Under the pieces are notes generated by a model, which had not been told where the DNA came from, did not search any database, and saw nothing but the letters and a program-made list of their open reading frames with translations. A DNA stretch of 64,000 bases from Sequoia sempervirens. Lineage: Eukaryota; Streptophyta; Pinopsida; Cupressales; Cupressaceae. Below are positions 22,189-34,200 of the stretch, in pieces. The DNA lies in NCBI GenBank assembly GCA_007258455.2, contig VDFB02275579.1, positions 16,241 to 80,240 of the forward strand, given 5' to 3'. The first letter of the stretch is position 1; every line of letters starts with the position of its first letter. The position numbers and the translations under genes were made by a program.

Positions 22189-25100
22189 TTGCCTAAACTT
22201 GAAGCATTTTCCGAAGTTGGGATTGCTGGAGTTAATTTCTTCCGAAGAGCTGAAAATTCTTTTGGCTGCAAAATTGTTGAAATTGCTAAAGGACGAAAAG
22301 CTAATGTTGTTGGAACAAGCAAAGCTGGAGCTAAGGCTGGAAACAATGAAGCTATCAAAGAAAATGCCTCCAAGCAGGCGATCATCAAGAGCTTGAAGAA
22401 ATCTTTCATTCCGGAGTCTAAGATCGTGTCAAAGTTCGGGAATGTGACTGATACTAACCTTGGGTCTTACAACCTCGAGGCCTTCATGCGAAGGATATAT
22501 GGGCAAGGTGGCAATCTTCCGACGGAAGCATCGCGCAACATTCTGAGGAGCGGTTTATATGCAGCAGCCGGGTTTCAACCAACAATTCGATGTCTAGAGC
22601 TAATTATGGAGTGCGCAAACTTCTACAATTCAGACCATCGGACGATTGTTTCTCCAGATGGCGTTTTGTTGGCCAACCTTGCACCTGATGCAATTGGCGA
22701 GGCATTCGGGATTCTACCCACAGATAAAATGCTATACAAATCCAAGGCAAAAGATGATAAGATGTATGCCACATCTTTCGAGAAGTGCATGAAGAGAATC
22801 AACACCACCTGGATGAGAAAGCCAAAACCTCCTGCCGCTAGGCTGCCAAAGCAAATAATTTTAGAAGAGCTGAAGCAGGAATATTGTGATATAATCATGT
22901 TGCTCAGTCGAGTTAATGGCAGCCCACAATCATATGTGTTCGAACCATGGATGTTCTTTTACATCAGCGTGGTGCTCGAAGGGAAGGTGGAAGTAAATTG
23001 GGCTCAGATGATCAGCGACAACATTGATGAGTAGTTTCAGAATCTAAGGAGAACAAAAACATTCTACATGAGTTCGTATGTCATCTACATGCTTGCTCGG
23101 ATGACAAAATACAAGGGGTTGGCATACCAAGAGCCGATTGGGTGCGGTTTTAATCAGTTCAAGATTCATGAATCTTGTAGACAGTTGCATCTCACATGCA
23201 CAACTGACTTTGAGAGGGTAAATGACGCTTTCACAATGTACATCACAAGGACCCTTCAGTGGAGGTTGCAACAAAGGATATCTGAAGAGGCGCAAATGTT
23301 GATAGAAGAGTATGGGTTTTGGTTCGTCCAATTCCCAAAGTTCACCTATTTAAGGATGCCGGGTACAGTTCGTACGTCTATCGACTACCAAGGTACCCCA
23401 CGAATAGAATGATAACGCTTGAGCTGTCTAGGCAACTGGTGGCCTACGAAAAAATTATAAGGAGAAAGAAGGGAGGTTTACACTTTCCCATTGTTTTGGG
23501 AAACTCGCTAGAAGAGTGTCCTTTGCAGGCAGCCAAGGAGGCAGAAGATGAGTTGCGGTTCTATCAGCTAACTCTCCATACCAGTAGGTAGGATTTTGAT
23601 CCTCAAGGAAAGATTGGAACAGTGCAGGGTGAGGAGTATAAGCATAGGGCTCACTTGGAGGATTTTTGGGTGAACACTAGAGACGAAGCTGAGATTAGAA
23701 AAAGAATGTTCTCCAGGTTGCCTTTGAAATTAATCAGAGAATGTGAAGTGGTCCTAGTGCCAGATCAAGTTGAAGAAGATGCCAAGCTTATTCATCCAGA
23801 TTATGAATCGATAAAGAACACGCCGATCCCACCACCAGATTGGGCTGAACCGAAGATTACGGACTTAGACACTTTGTCTATTCCCGTCTTGACTTTTACA
23901 AGGACTTGGGTAGAGGAGCACGTCCGCACATTGAGGAGAAGATCAGTTGCCCTTTCATACAACCTCATGGGTGATAGAAGGCCACTGGTGTTGGCGAAGA
24001 GGAAGAAACAAATTGCCCAGGCTGTGGAACCACCACAGCAGGAGGAACCTATTCAGCTAGAACCTCAGGGGTCGGAGGATACATCATCTACTTAGTTGTT
24101 GACCAATTCCTCCAGCGTGCGTGAAGTCTCACTATTTGTAGATCAGAGGGATAGAATGAATGAGGAGCCGGAAGTCGGAGAGGTCAATCAGCCAATGCCA
24201 AGAGAAATGGATAGTCAGAGTGCTAATGCACCTGAAGGTGCCAATCAGCCAGATGAGGGGGAAGAAACGGAAACAGATACCCACTTTGACTATGTGCTTG
24301 AGACAACTTTCAAAGATGAAGACGTCATAGAGTCAAGGGTTGGAGCTCATGAGGAGAGTGATCAACACATAGAGATAGTTGAGCCTCAACAGAATACTGC
24401 TCGAGAGGAGGTTGGTGAAGTGGAGGCAACTGAAGAGCAGCCCCTTATTGTTTACGACATTCAGCGTAACTAGCTCTCACATGCAATAAGGAGAGATCAG
24501 GACGATGATGCTGACCTGGCAATTGAGATGGAGGAGCTTCTAAATAGAACAAGTAAGTCACCAAAAAGGAAGAGGGCAAGAAAATATTCGAAAATGGAAA
24601 CTAATCAGGCTGGTTCGCGCACCCTCCATATTGCCGTTCCAAGGGAGGATCATGACTTAAGTGACGCAATGCCAGAGAATTACACCGTCACCACAATTGA
24701 TTTGGGACGTCCTTCTGGAGTGCAAGTGGTTGAAGAAGCTGAAAGTTCATTCCAAGCGTTGAAGGATAGGCTGGTGAAAAAGGAGGGAAAGTATAAGAGA
24801 TTAAAGAAGGAGCACAAGGCATTGGTTGGATATGTGCAACATTTAGCACATCCAGGTGCTCAAGAAAACCCAGCAGTGGAGCTTCTGCCTGAGCTGCCGC
24901 GAGAACCAATCGGTGGGCTCGAGGAAATGAAGAGAGCTATACGAGAAGGAGATAAGTGAATAGGCAATGTTCGCGCTGAAGCAGAGAAATTCATGGCTGA
25001 TCTTGTCTCCTTTTTTCGGAGTGCATCTAGTATCCTTTCGCGCTTGGATGGTGTCGAGCAAGCTTGGGGTGACACCCATATTTTCCAGGACAAGACTATT

Positions 25101-25649
25101 CCTCGCCTTGCTGTTTTGATGCGTGTGCCCACACAGACTTTGATAAATGAAGGAGTGATCCAGGCTGGGGACAGGTATGATTTTCTTGGATGGCATTCAG
25201 CTGCATTCATTGGGAAGGGCTTCTTTGACATGGCAGCTGCAGAATCTTCCAAAATCAAACAGGCGATGAGAAATATTCACGAGGGCATCTTCAACACATT
25301 GGATGCATTGTTCGCCAGGAGGCTAACTCATGAGGAGGTAGAGGTGGAAGGATTGAAGGTAAGGTTGCAGCCTTTCTTCTCTGAGATGAGGACGTTTTCC
25401 CAGCTTGACTTTGAAAACATCTCTACGTTTTCAACAATTATTCAAAGCACACAAGACTCTATTGAGACTTGGAGAAAGTCTTGTGATCGATGGGAGCAAA
25501 TGGTGGGTATCCTTGAATATCAGCTCAATCTTACTCCGTCAATTTCTGAGGAAGAAGTTGATTCAGTGCTGGCCCGATTCATAGCTTACGCGGTCAAAGA
25601 AAAGAGCAATGGAAACGCGGTTATGGACGAGAATCTTCTAGAAGGATAG
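22189..25649 (+). pseudogene. broken ~1,130-codon gene of element B, unknown protein
   Basis: Segments of one frame align end to end with the gene in element C. The N-terminal part (about 22.3-23.4 kb) encodes a conserved globular region with KQAIIK.LKKSFIPESK, GSYNLEAFMR-like, HRTIVSPDG, WMRKPKPP and FYMSSYVIYMLARMTKYKGL blocks. Next come a region near DWAEP.ITD, a Glu/Gln-rich acidic stretch (about 24.0-24.5 kb), a KRKRARKYS basic patch and a coiled-coil-like FQALKDRLVKKEGKYKRL segment. The C-terminal domain ends ENLLEG at 25649. Breaks are TAG at 23032, 23589, 24093 and 24471, TGA at 24957 and a frameshift near 23350. No ATG is kept where C has one. I do not recognise the family; no RT, protease, integrase or transposase catalytic motif is visible. 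The hydrophobic blocks vaguely recall the plant transposon-associated proteins of large retroelements, which is a guess. Confidence 0.75.
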
Positions 25650-25823
25650 TGGGCATTAATTGCCCATAGTGGTCAAGGAGGAATTTGCTGTTTTGGGATC
25701 ATTAATGACGCCACTCCTCCACCTTCTGGCGGTTTTTAGGGTTATTCTTGTCTAGGGCTGAGGTGGCTCGATCTGAGCCCTCCATTGTAATTTGATCTGG
25801 ACCGTCCGTTGAGATTGGCCAGC

Positions 25824-25832
25824 TATATAAAG
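25824..25832 (+). promoter_or_regulatory. TATA box in 3' part of element B
   Basis: TATATAAAG is followed at once by the palindrome GGGGAGTCCCC and CTCATTTGTAC. The position, about 920 bp from the right end, fits the U3/R junction of an LTR. The arrangement is repeated in A and C. Confidence 0.7.
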
Positions 25833-25999
25833 GGGAGTCCCCTCATTTGTACACTAGTAGTTAGCAATCAGTTGATATCAGAGCAGAATAGAGAGTAGAC
25901 ATTTTTGGAGTTAGAGTAGTTTTCGTTGCATTATTTGAAGGAGAAGGGGAATTCTCCCTTTGAGAATTTTTGTAAGAGATTGTCACGAAGGCTAATCAT

Positions 26000-26005
26000 A
26001 ATAAA
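26000..26005 (+). terminator. poly(A) signal of element B
   Basis: AATAAA in the conserved CATAATAAAAG context lies about 175 bp downstream of the TATA box and probably marks the end of R. Confidence 0.55.
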
Positions 26006-27078
26006 AGCATTTCATTGATGGTGAATTCAACTTTTGTTGTTAGTTTGTGAGGTTTCTTCTTCTTTCGACTTCAAGTAGGACTTAATTTTCATGCAAATAG
26101 TTAGTTATGGGTGTTTACGTTTAATGTAAGTGAGCTTCTTTAGTCCATACCACTAACAATCTTACTGATGGTAAGCTTGTCTTGCGTGGTCAACTGGAAT
26201 GTTTTATACTTAACTTCGATCAAGATTCATGTGTAGCTATGCATTGTTGTGATGGTACTTGCATTATTGAATCGTGATTTGAACATCCTTTTTCTCCTTT
26301 GAAGATTGCACTAACCTTGTTGAAGTTGTCCAACAGGAGGCTAGACAACGTTTGGTCGAAGTTCATTGAAATTGAGCCTAACACCCCTTGCATTTAGGTT
26401 AGAATTTAGATCTTCTAAATCTCTGCAGCCATTCAATTTCGCATACTTTGGTTAGTTTTAGGAAACTCGCACTTCAAACTAAGTCATTCGCACGAAAATC
26501 CCCTTCAAGGCATATATTTGTTGTTTACTGCAAGTATTCTGAACAATTGTGTAATTCCCCTCGTAAGAACACAACAATTCACATCAACCAACTGAGGGTG
26601 TTCCAAGTATTTCGGAACCTTGGAGTTGAACGTGTGATCTATCTCGCAATCTTAGCACATAGAATACTTTGATCAAGAGAGAACGGAGTAGCCTTCAGAC
26701 CACTTTGTTCTGCTGATTGGTGCGGTCATAAAAGTCACATCAACACTTCTTAGGCCCTACACTCTTTTAAATTCAGTTCATTTCTAGTTAGAATTAGGAA
26801 ACTTGTGGTCACTTGCCAAATCAGCCAAATTACACGAAATCCCTTACTCCACTGTTTGTTGTCAGCTGTCGAACAATTGTGTAAGTCCCCTTGAAATACC
26901 AGCAAAACACATCGAGCCAACTGAGGGTATTCTATTGCATGAAGGAACCTTGGAGTTAAATGTATGATCTATCTCGCAATCTTAGCATACAGGAAACTTT
27001 GTTCAAGAGAGGATAGAGTATCTGTTGGGAAACTTTATTCTGTGTTGGTGCGGTCGCAAAAAACACGTCAACACTACT

Positions 27079-27863
27079 GATTATTCTGATGTATTTGTTT
27101 TACTCTCATCTAGAATGGTGAAGTATTGTTGAGTTCATTTGGATGATCTTTTGGCTTGAAGGTATGATGTTTGATATACAAATGCCCTACTATTTGAAGC
27201 AGAAATTATGATAAAATTGTGAACCAGATGCAGAGGTGATCCAATCTAAATCAGGTTGCTGATTTTTGCAAAAATAGGGCATGATTTTGAAATACAATTT
27301 GATTCTGAAATTTCAGCTTTTTTGTTTTAATTGGTGATTAAACTGGTTTTTTTTTTCTTTCTACGAATGTTTTCTTTTCAGTTTTATCTCATTTTAAACT
27401 ACAGATAGGATTTTTTCAAGCGTAGGTGCATTGAAATTATTCAAACTTGTTTTTTAAAAAATTGGGCACAACTTTTGAAAAGCCATTAATTGTGATTATT
27501 AAATTCTAATTACTGCTTGTGTGGCCTAAATGCCAACATTTTTGAAGGATTTGAAGCTTGGTTAGAAGTAATGAAATTACAAAACATTGCATGTATTATA
27601 AAGGTCCTTGTGGCCCCAAAGGCCTTAATTTGGCTTTGTGGTGGGGGTTGCTTCACCTAGAATCTTGCTCTGGCTTTAAAAAGCAAAAAAAAGAAAAGAA
27701 AAAAACTGTTTTGGGTTGCACCTGTTGGAAATGCAGCATTTATTTACTATTATTTAGCTTGAAATAACAATAATAATGTTTCTTTTGTGTTTCTATGAAT
27801 ATTTCTACGATTTTTAGTTTCTTGATTTTGGTGATTTTTTCTCTAAAAAATATTGAGTAAATG
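27079..27863. other. continuation of the repeat interrupted by element A
   Basis: The first 230 bp continue the repeat unit broken at 12995 and match 11800-12060 (for example GAGTTCATTTGGATGATCTT against GAGTTCATTTAGACGATCTT). The rest is AT-rich with T- and A-runs and holds no gene I can identify. Confidence 0.6.
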
Positions 27864-29296
27864 AATTCGATTTATACTTTTTTTTTTGATACGCAAGTTT
27901 TTATGATTTGTATTAAATATATAAAATATTACAACTGTCTGCTATGTAGGAAAGCCTTCTACCCATCTTTCATCACCAAAAAACCAGACCCATCCTTCAC
28001 CAAAAAACCAGCCCAAGGAACATTAGAAAACCAGAGACCCAACCCTCCAGGGCAAACTGCCCAACCACCAAATCAAACCTACAGAAAACCCAAAATTGGC
28101 CATGCGGGATCGGCCCCAACCACGAACTATCTAAATCGGGCCTTCAAAAACATCAAATTGGCCATGAACAGACTGAGCGTCTACCAACCCAGCAAAAGGG
28201 AATCACCAAAACACCTTGAAAACTAAACCCTACAACCTACCAGCATCAACACCCCACAGACAACAAAGACTATCACAAAAAATTATTTAACTTGGCGAAG
28301 GCTTCAAAATCCTTTACCCAACCAACGCCACCTGATGCCATCAAACCAAAGAACTTCTTCAGGTACTCAATCGCCACCACCGCCACCATTCTGTGCTTAA
28401 CCAGTGCCGGCCGCACAAGTTAAGGAGGAAAGGATACAACTTCACAACCTCGTGCGAAGTCCTAATACCTTCCAGGTCGCACGGTCTCGGAATACCTCTG
28501 CCCTCAACAACAAAGCCCAACATGTCATTAATTCCTTCCACTAGGTCCTCGCAGAACATCTTCACCAACAATAATTTAGCCTCAGCCTTGGCCACCCTAT
28601 TGTCCAGGAGAGAGGCCAAGAACCGAGAAGAGATATGAAGATTATCTCTTCCGTATTCCTTATTAGCCAAATGACCAGCCCTCAAAATCATTTTTGTCAC
28701 CACCAAAACCAAGGAGTCCCCTCCATGCAGGAGAATTCGCTTCAAATGCTCGTCCTTAATTTCTCTGAAAAAGGCTTGTCTGGCCGACGACTGCAGAGAA
28801 ATAGGGGTATCCGCGCCAAATTTCACCACCCTCTGACAAAAACCTCAATGACGAACCGAGAGCGTTTCGCCATTGTCCCCTCCACTCAACTAGCAGTCAG
28901 AAGCCGAGGCAAACACCACCATTAACCGACTCAAGCTCCACAAAGAAATGAGAAAAAAGACCATGAAATTCCGACTTAAACGATTAAGCCGACTTAATGC
29001 CAAGTACTTGGTAGCCGCCACCCTCGCTAATGAATGCCTTCCAAACATGCCAAGGCAGATTTGTATGGAGAGGCCTCCGAGCTATAATGCCTTAGGCAAC
29101 CTCGGGAACGGAAAGGGCAACAGTAATAAAGTTTGTTGACAAATCCACGTGAACTCCAACTAGCTCAACTCTTCCCACGTCCCCCTGTGTCCTCCACCAT
29201 CTCCACCGTGGCACCCATCAAACCAACCTGTCGTGCCAATGAGGAGGGGAGGGAGGGGGAGCCCACCTAACCACCCACAATTCGATTTATACTTTT
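27864..29296 (-). mobile_element. poly(A) retroposon with 18-bp target duplication
   Basis: An 18-base sequence (AATTCGATTTATACTTTT) stands at 27864-27881 and again at 29279-29296. Directly inside the left copy is a T-run, which is the poly(A) tail of a minus-strand insertion; the body is clearly more GC-rich than its flanks. A long duplication plus a poly(A) tail is the signature of LINE-driven target-primed insertion. I see no RT or endonuclease motif, so this is either an internally deleted or non-autonomous LINE, or a retrocopy of a cellular mRNA. Confidence 0.8.
28359..28829 (-). CDS. unrecognised frame inside the retroposon
   Basis: This is an open frame of 156 codons on the same strand as the poly(A) tail. 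It contains QAFFREIKDEHLKRILLHGG, RFLASLLDNRVAKAEAKLL and NLCGRHWL pieces and looks like an alpha-helical protein. An upstream ATG near 28870 gives a short N-terminal piece (MAKRSRFVIEVF) in another frame, and the C-terminal side continues in shifted frames (EYLKKFFGLMASGG) to a stop near 28290, so the original protein was probably about 220 residues and is now frameshifted. I do not recognise the family. It could be an ORF1-like LINE protein or a retrocopied host gene. Confidence 0.35.
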   Translation of the reverse strand: MVKFGADTPISLQSSARQAFFREIKDEHLKRILLHGGDSLVLVVTKMILRAGHLANKEYGRDNLHISSRFLASLLDNRVAKAEAKLLLVKMFCEDLVEGINDMLGFVVEGRGIPRPCDLEGIRTSHEVVKLYPFLLNLCGRHWLSTEWWRWWRLST

Positions 29297-30124
29297 GGTT
29301 TGTGGTGTCAATCCCAATTTTGAGTTATGCATTGTGCCTATCTATCTGATCCATTTTGGATTGGACCAAGGATAAAAATTCTTTTGACAATTCAAGTTGA
29401 TTACAAGGGCAACAAAGCATATGCATGATTAATTTGGCAATTGATTTCCTAAATAAATGAGTATGAAGCATGGATACATGGGGATGCATTCCCAACTCCA
29501 ACCTTGCATTGCCATCCCCAACCCGTCCTTGGGACATGGGGATGACAGGGGACATTCCTTGGCCGTCCCTTGTACTTGGGTAAATTGGAGATGCATCTCA
29601 AGAATGGCAGTTAGTGAGTTTGTGCATCTTGGGGATGTTAGCCATCCCCAAGACATTTGAGGACATTTGTGACTTCGCTTAACTATGTCAAGGATGGTTA
29701 GTAGCCCCACCTTTTTCTATTAAAAAACATAGTGCAATATTTGATGAGAATCCAATCAATAATCATAATCAACCACCAAATGGATGAATGAAGTACCTAT
29801 AATAGGTCTCCTTGTTGCATGACTCAAGGTGATGACATATCTAGAGGTCATGAGTTTAATAATTAATTGTCAATTAGTGGATCAGTTAACTTAGTCTAAA
29901 TAAGAGGTCAAGAGTTTAATTGTCAATTGGTGGATCACCTAACTCATTCCAACTAAGACAAAGGTGACACTTAACTATTGGCAATCAAGGATTGACAAGG
30001 TAGTGGTGGCACTTGTTTACTCAAATCAATTTGTACACATGTCATTATTAGATACCTAGGGGAGGCAATTAGATATTTCTAATACCCTTAGTAAACTTAT
30101 TAATTAGTTGCAATATAACACTTA
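29297..30124. other. old repeat, possibly a decayed hAT end
   Basis: No gene is seen. Around 29465-29660 short phrases such as CATGGGGATGC, CCATCCCCAAG and CGTCCCTTG recall the GC-rich subterminal region of the hAT element at 39426. A decayed relative split by the insertion of element C is possible, since related phrases (GGGCATGGGGGGTCCACAAG) appear at 38674, beyond C. Confidence 0.35.
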
Positions 30125-30129
30125 GGATA
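30125..30129. repeat. target-site duplication of element C, left copy
   Basis: GGATA lies at 30125-30129 and again at 38612-38616, each directly abutting the TGTTG/CAACA ends of C. Confidence 0.85.
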
Positions 30130-30898
30130 TGTTGATGTGATTTTTGTGACCGCACCAATCAGCAGAATAATGTAATCCGAAGGCTACTCCATTCTCTCTT
30201 GATCAAAGAATTCCATACGCTAAGATTGCCAGAAAGTTCGTATGTTCAACTCCAAGGTTCCGAAATTCTATGGAATACCCTCAGTAGGTTTGTTGTGATT
30301 TGCTGTTTACACGAGGGGACTTACACAATTGTTCAAAAGGTTTGCAGCTAACAATAGGTTTATGATTGGAAGGGGATTTTTCGTGTGTTGCGGATGATTT
30401 AACAATGAAGTGCGTGTTCCTATACTAACCAGAATTATGCGGAATTTAAATGGATGCAGGGTTTAGAAAGCCTAAATTCTAGTCTAAATGCAAGAGGCGT
30501 TGAGCTTGACTTCAGTGGACTTCAACCGAACTTTGTCTTGCCTCGCATTGGAAAGCTTCAACAAGGTTGGTGCAATCTTCAAAGGAGCAACGGAAGGTGT
30601 TCAAATTATGACTCAACAATGCAAATACCATCAAGACGATGCATACACACACGTGAATCACAATCGAAGTTAAGTCTGAAAAATATTCCAGTTGACCACG
30701 CAGGACGAACTTACCATCAGTAAGCTTGTTAGTGGTATGGATTAACGAAGCTCACTTAAATCAAACGCAATCACCCACAATTAACTACTTGCATGAAAAT
30801 AAAAATTACTCTAACTTATGTCCTACTTGAAGTTGAAGGGCGAAGAAACCTCACTAACTGCTCATAACAAAAGACAAATTCACCATCAATGAAACTCT

Positions 30899-30904
30899 TT
30901 TATT
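30899..30904 (-). terminator. poly(A) signal of element C
   Basis: AATAAA read on the minus strand, in the conserved CATAATAAAAG context, lies about 175 bp after the 3' TATA box, as in A and B. Confidence 0.55.
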
Positions 30905-31071
30905 ATGATAACCTTCGTAACAATTCCTTACAAAATTCTCAAAGGGAGAACTTTCCTTCTCCTTCAAATTATGCTATGCAATGAAACTATGCTAACTCTA
31001 AAATGTCTCTCTATGCTCTATCAGAATGTCTATTCTCAAGTCTAATCTAATGTACAAATGAGGGGAGTCCC

Positions 31072-31080
31072 CTTTATATA
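31072..31080 (-). promoter_or_regulatory. TATA box in 3' part of element C
   Basis: TATATAAAG on the minus strand is followed by GGGGACTCCCC and CTCATTTGTAC, as in B. Confidence 0.7.
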
Positions 31081-31254
31081 GCTGGCCAATCTCAATAGAC
31101 AGTCCAGATCAAATTACAATTGATGGCTCAGATCGAGCCACATCAGCCCTAGACTAGATTCTGCCCTAAAAACCGCCAGAAGGTGGAGTGGTGTAATTAA
31201 TGAGCACAAAAATAGCAGATTCCTCCTTTGACCACTATGGGCAATTAATGCCCA

Positions 31255-34200
31255 CTATCCTTCCAAAAGATTCTCGTTTGGGACCCTGTTCCCATTGTTC
31301 TTCTCTCTGACCCCGTAAGCAACAAATCGGGCCAGCACTGCATCAACTTCCTGTTCAGAGATCGCCGAAGTAAGATTGAGCTGATACTCAAGGATAGCAA
31401 TCGTTTGCTCCTACTAGATGCAAGATTTTCTCCAAGTCTCAATGGATTCTTGCGTGCTTTGAATAATGGCTAAGAATGTGGAGATATTTTCAAAGTCTAT
31501 TTGAGCAATTACCCTCATCTCCGAGAAGAATGGCTGCAATCTTCCCTTCAATCCATCTACTTCCACTTCCTTGGGAGTTAGTCTTTTGGTGAATAACGCC
31601 TCCAACATATTGAGGATGCCTTCTTGAATATTTCCCATAGCCTTCCTGATCTTGGCCGACTCCGTCTTTCCCGTGTCGAAGAAACCTCGGCCCGTGAATG
31701 CAGCAGAATACTAGCCCGGAAAATCATATCTATCTCCTGCTTGAATCACCCCTTCTTCAACCAAAGTCTGCATTGGTATGCGCATCAGAGCAGCCAGGCG
31801 TGGAATAGTCTTATCCTGAAATATGTGATTATTGTTCCAAGCCTGCTCGATGTTCTCCAAACGAGAGAGGATACTGGAAGCATGCTGGAAAGAGGAGACA
31901 AGATCCATAATGAATCTTTCAGCCTCAGCACGAACACTGCCAATCCATTTATCTCCTTCTTGAACTGCCTTCTTCATCTCTTCAAGCCCGCTGATTGACT
32001 CCCGTGGAAGCTTAGCTGGAAGTTCCACCGTTGGGTTCTCCTAAGCACATGGACGTGCTAGATGTTGCACATACCCAACCAACGCCTTATGCTCCCTTTT
32101 CAGCCTCTTATATTTCTCTCCTTTTCGAAGCAGCCTATCTTTCAGTGCCTGGAAGGATTTTTCAGCCACCTCGATAACTTGTATTCCAGTAGGGCGCCCT
32201 AATTCAATTTTAGTGACTGTGTAATTTTCAGGCATTACATCACCTAGATCACATTCCTCCGTTGGAACTGCAACATGAATAGTGCGAGAACCGGCCTCAT
32301 TTGTTTCCATCCTGGAGTACTTCCTGGCTCTCTTCCTCTTAGGTGACCTACTTATTCTGTTGAGGAGCTCTTCCATCTCAATTGCTGGGTCAGTGTCGTC
32401 CTCTTGATCTCTCCTTATTGCACTTGTGAGCCAATTTGGGACGTTCTGTTGAGCGCTATAGACAATAAGCGGCTGCTCTTCTGTCGCTTCTACTCCATGA
32501 ACTTCCTCTTCAACAACATTCGGTTGAGGCTCATCCATCTCCATGTGTTGACTATCCTCCTCAAGACCCCGAACTTCAGGCTCCATAATGTCTTCATCCT
32601 CAAAGGCTGCCTCGAGTGCACGATCCAAGTGAATGTTTGTTTCTGTTTCTTCACCTTCATCCGGTTGGTCAGCATTCCTAGGAGCATTGGCGCTCTGACT
32701 ATCAGGTTCCCTCGGCAATGGCTAGTTAACTTCTCCCATTTCTTGCTCTTCATTCGTTCTATCCCTTTGATTTGCAAACATTGAAACTTTTTGTATGTTG
32801 GAAGATTGAGCCAACAACTGTGTAGGCGATGTCTCCTTTGTCCTCTGAGGCTTAGGCTGGATTGGTTCTTCCTCATGTTGTGGCTTTGCAGCTTGGGCGA
32901 TTTGTTTCCTCTTCTTTATCGACATCGGTGGCCTTCGATTGCCCATGAGATTGTACGTGAGGGCAATTGATCTTCTCTTAAGTCTGTGAACGTGCCCATC
33001 TACCCAGCTCCTCGTGAAAGTTAAGACAGGCATAAACAAAGTGTCTAATCCGTGATTTCCGGCTCTGCCCAATCAGGTGTTGGGACTACTATATCCTTTA
33101 TTGATTCATAATCTGGGTGAGTAAGTCTAGCATCTTCATCAACTTGATCCGAAACTTGGACAACCTCACACTCTCTGATCAACTTCAGAGGCAATCTGGA
33201 GAACATCCTCCTTCTGATTTCAGCTTCATCCCCTGCATTTGCCCAAAAATCTTCTAAATGAGCCTTGTGCCTATACTCTTCACCTTGTACAATTCCAATC
33301 TTCCTTTGAGGATCAAAGTCCTGCCAGCTGGTGTGGAGAGTGAGGTAATAAAATTGCAATTCATCCTCCGCTTCCTTGGTTGCTTGCAAAGAAGGGCACT
33401 CCTCAAGCGAATTTCCCATAACAATAGGAAAGTGCAATCCTCCTTTCTTTCTCTTCCTTATGATTTTGTCATAGGGCATGAGTTGCCTAGACACTTTAAG
33501 CATCACCATTCTATTTGTGGGGTATCTTGGCAGTCGGTAGGTATATGAATGGAACCCCTACAGCCTTATATAAGTGAACTTCAGGAATTGGATAAACCAA
33601 AACCTGTACTCTTCAATCAGCTCTTGTGCTTCCCTGGATATCCTTTGCTGCATTCTTCGTTGAAGAGTCCTTGTGATATGCATAGTGAAGGCATCGTTCA
33701 CTCTTTTGAAGTGGGAGGTACTTGTCAGATGTAACTGCCTACAGGCTTCATGAATTTTGAATTGACCAGGACCACAGCCAATCGGCTCCTGGTATGTCAA
33801 CCCCTTATACTTCGTCATTCGAGCTAGCATATAAATAACATAAGAGCTCATGTAAAATGTTTTTGTTCTCCTTAGGTTTCTGAATTGTTCATCAATGTTG
33901 TCGTTGATCATCTGCACCCAATCCACATATTCTTTTCCCTCCAGCACCACGCTGATGTAGAAGAACATCCAAAGCTCAAAAGCATACCCCTGTGGGCTGC
34001 CATTCACCCGGCTGAGCATCATGATTAGATCACAGTATTCTTGCTTCAGCTCCTCTGAAATAATTTGCTTTGGCAGCTTGGTGCCAGGAGGCTTTGGCTT
34101 CCTCATCCATGCTGTGTTGATTCTCTTCGCACACTTATCAAAGGACGAGGCATACATTTTATCAGCCCTCTCCTTAGACTTGTACAACATTCTATCCATT

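Larger units (their letters stand above)
17207..26745 (+). mobile_element. element B: 9.5-kb TG...CA unit with internal gene
   Basis: B starts TGTTGTGACCTTTTCACAC at 17207 and ends AAGTCACATCAACA at 26745. It is flanked by CTTCT duplications (17202-17206 and 26746-26750) and is inserted in the 3' part of A, whose sequence continues directly after the right duplication. In order it holds a CTATTTTTAG palindrome array, a GCGCC array, an AT-rich stretch, an internal TATA box (21565), an mRNA-leader-like stretch rich in GTTGCTGA, a long broken reading frame (about 22.2-25.65 kb), a second TATA box (25824) and AATAAA (26000), then about 720 bp to the end. It reads as one LTR-like unit with a very long U3. 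No gag-pol is present, so mobilisation in trans is inferred. Confidence 0.85.
12996..27073 (+). mobile_element. element A: 4.5-kb TG...CA unit, interrupted by element B
   Basis: A starts TGTTGTGTCTTTTTTCACAC at 12996 and ends ACGTCAACA at 27073. It is flanked by the 5-bp duplication CTACT (12991-12995 and 27074-27078). The flanks rejoin into the repeat also seen intact near 11775-11850, which confirms the boundaries. Without B, A is about 4,534 bp. It contains a CTATTTTTAG palindrome region, a GCGCC-type array, a TATA box (16588), an AATAAA signal (16758) and a 3' part homologous to that of B. TG...CA ends, a 5-bp duplication and a promoter near the 3' end fit a solo LTR or a single-LTR-like non-autonomous element. 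A lacks the long frame of B and C. Confidence 0.8.

Noticed and set aside
17207..26745. Element B as a DNA transposon with TGTTG inverted ends
   Set aside because: 5-bp target duplications, TG...CA termini and the TATA/AATAAA pair near one end fit LTR biology better, and no DDE transposase is encoded. Kept only as an alternative.
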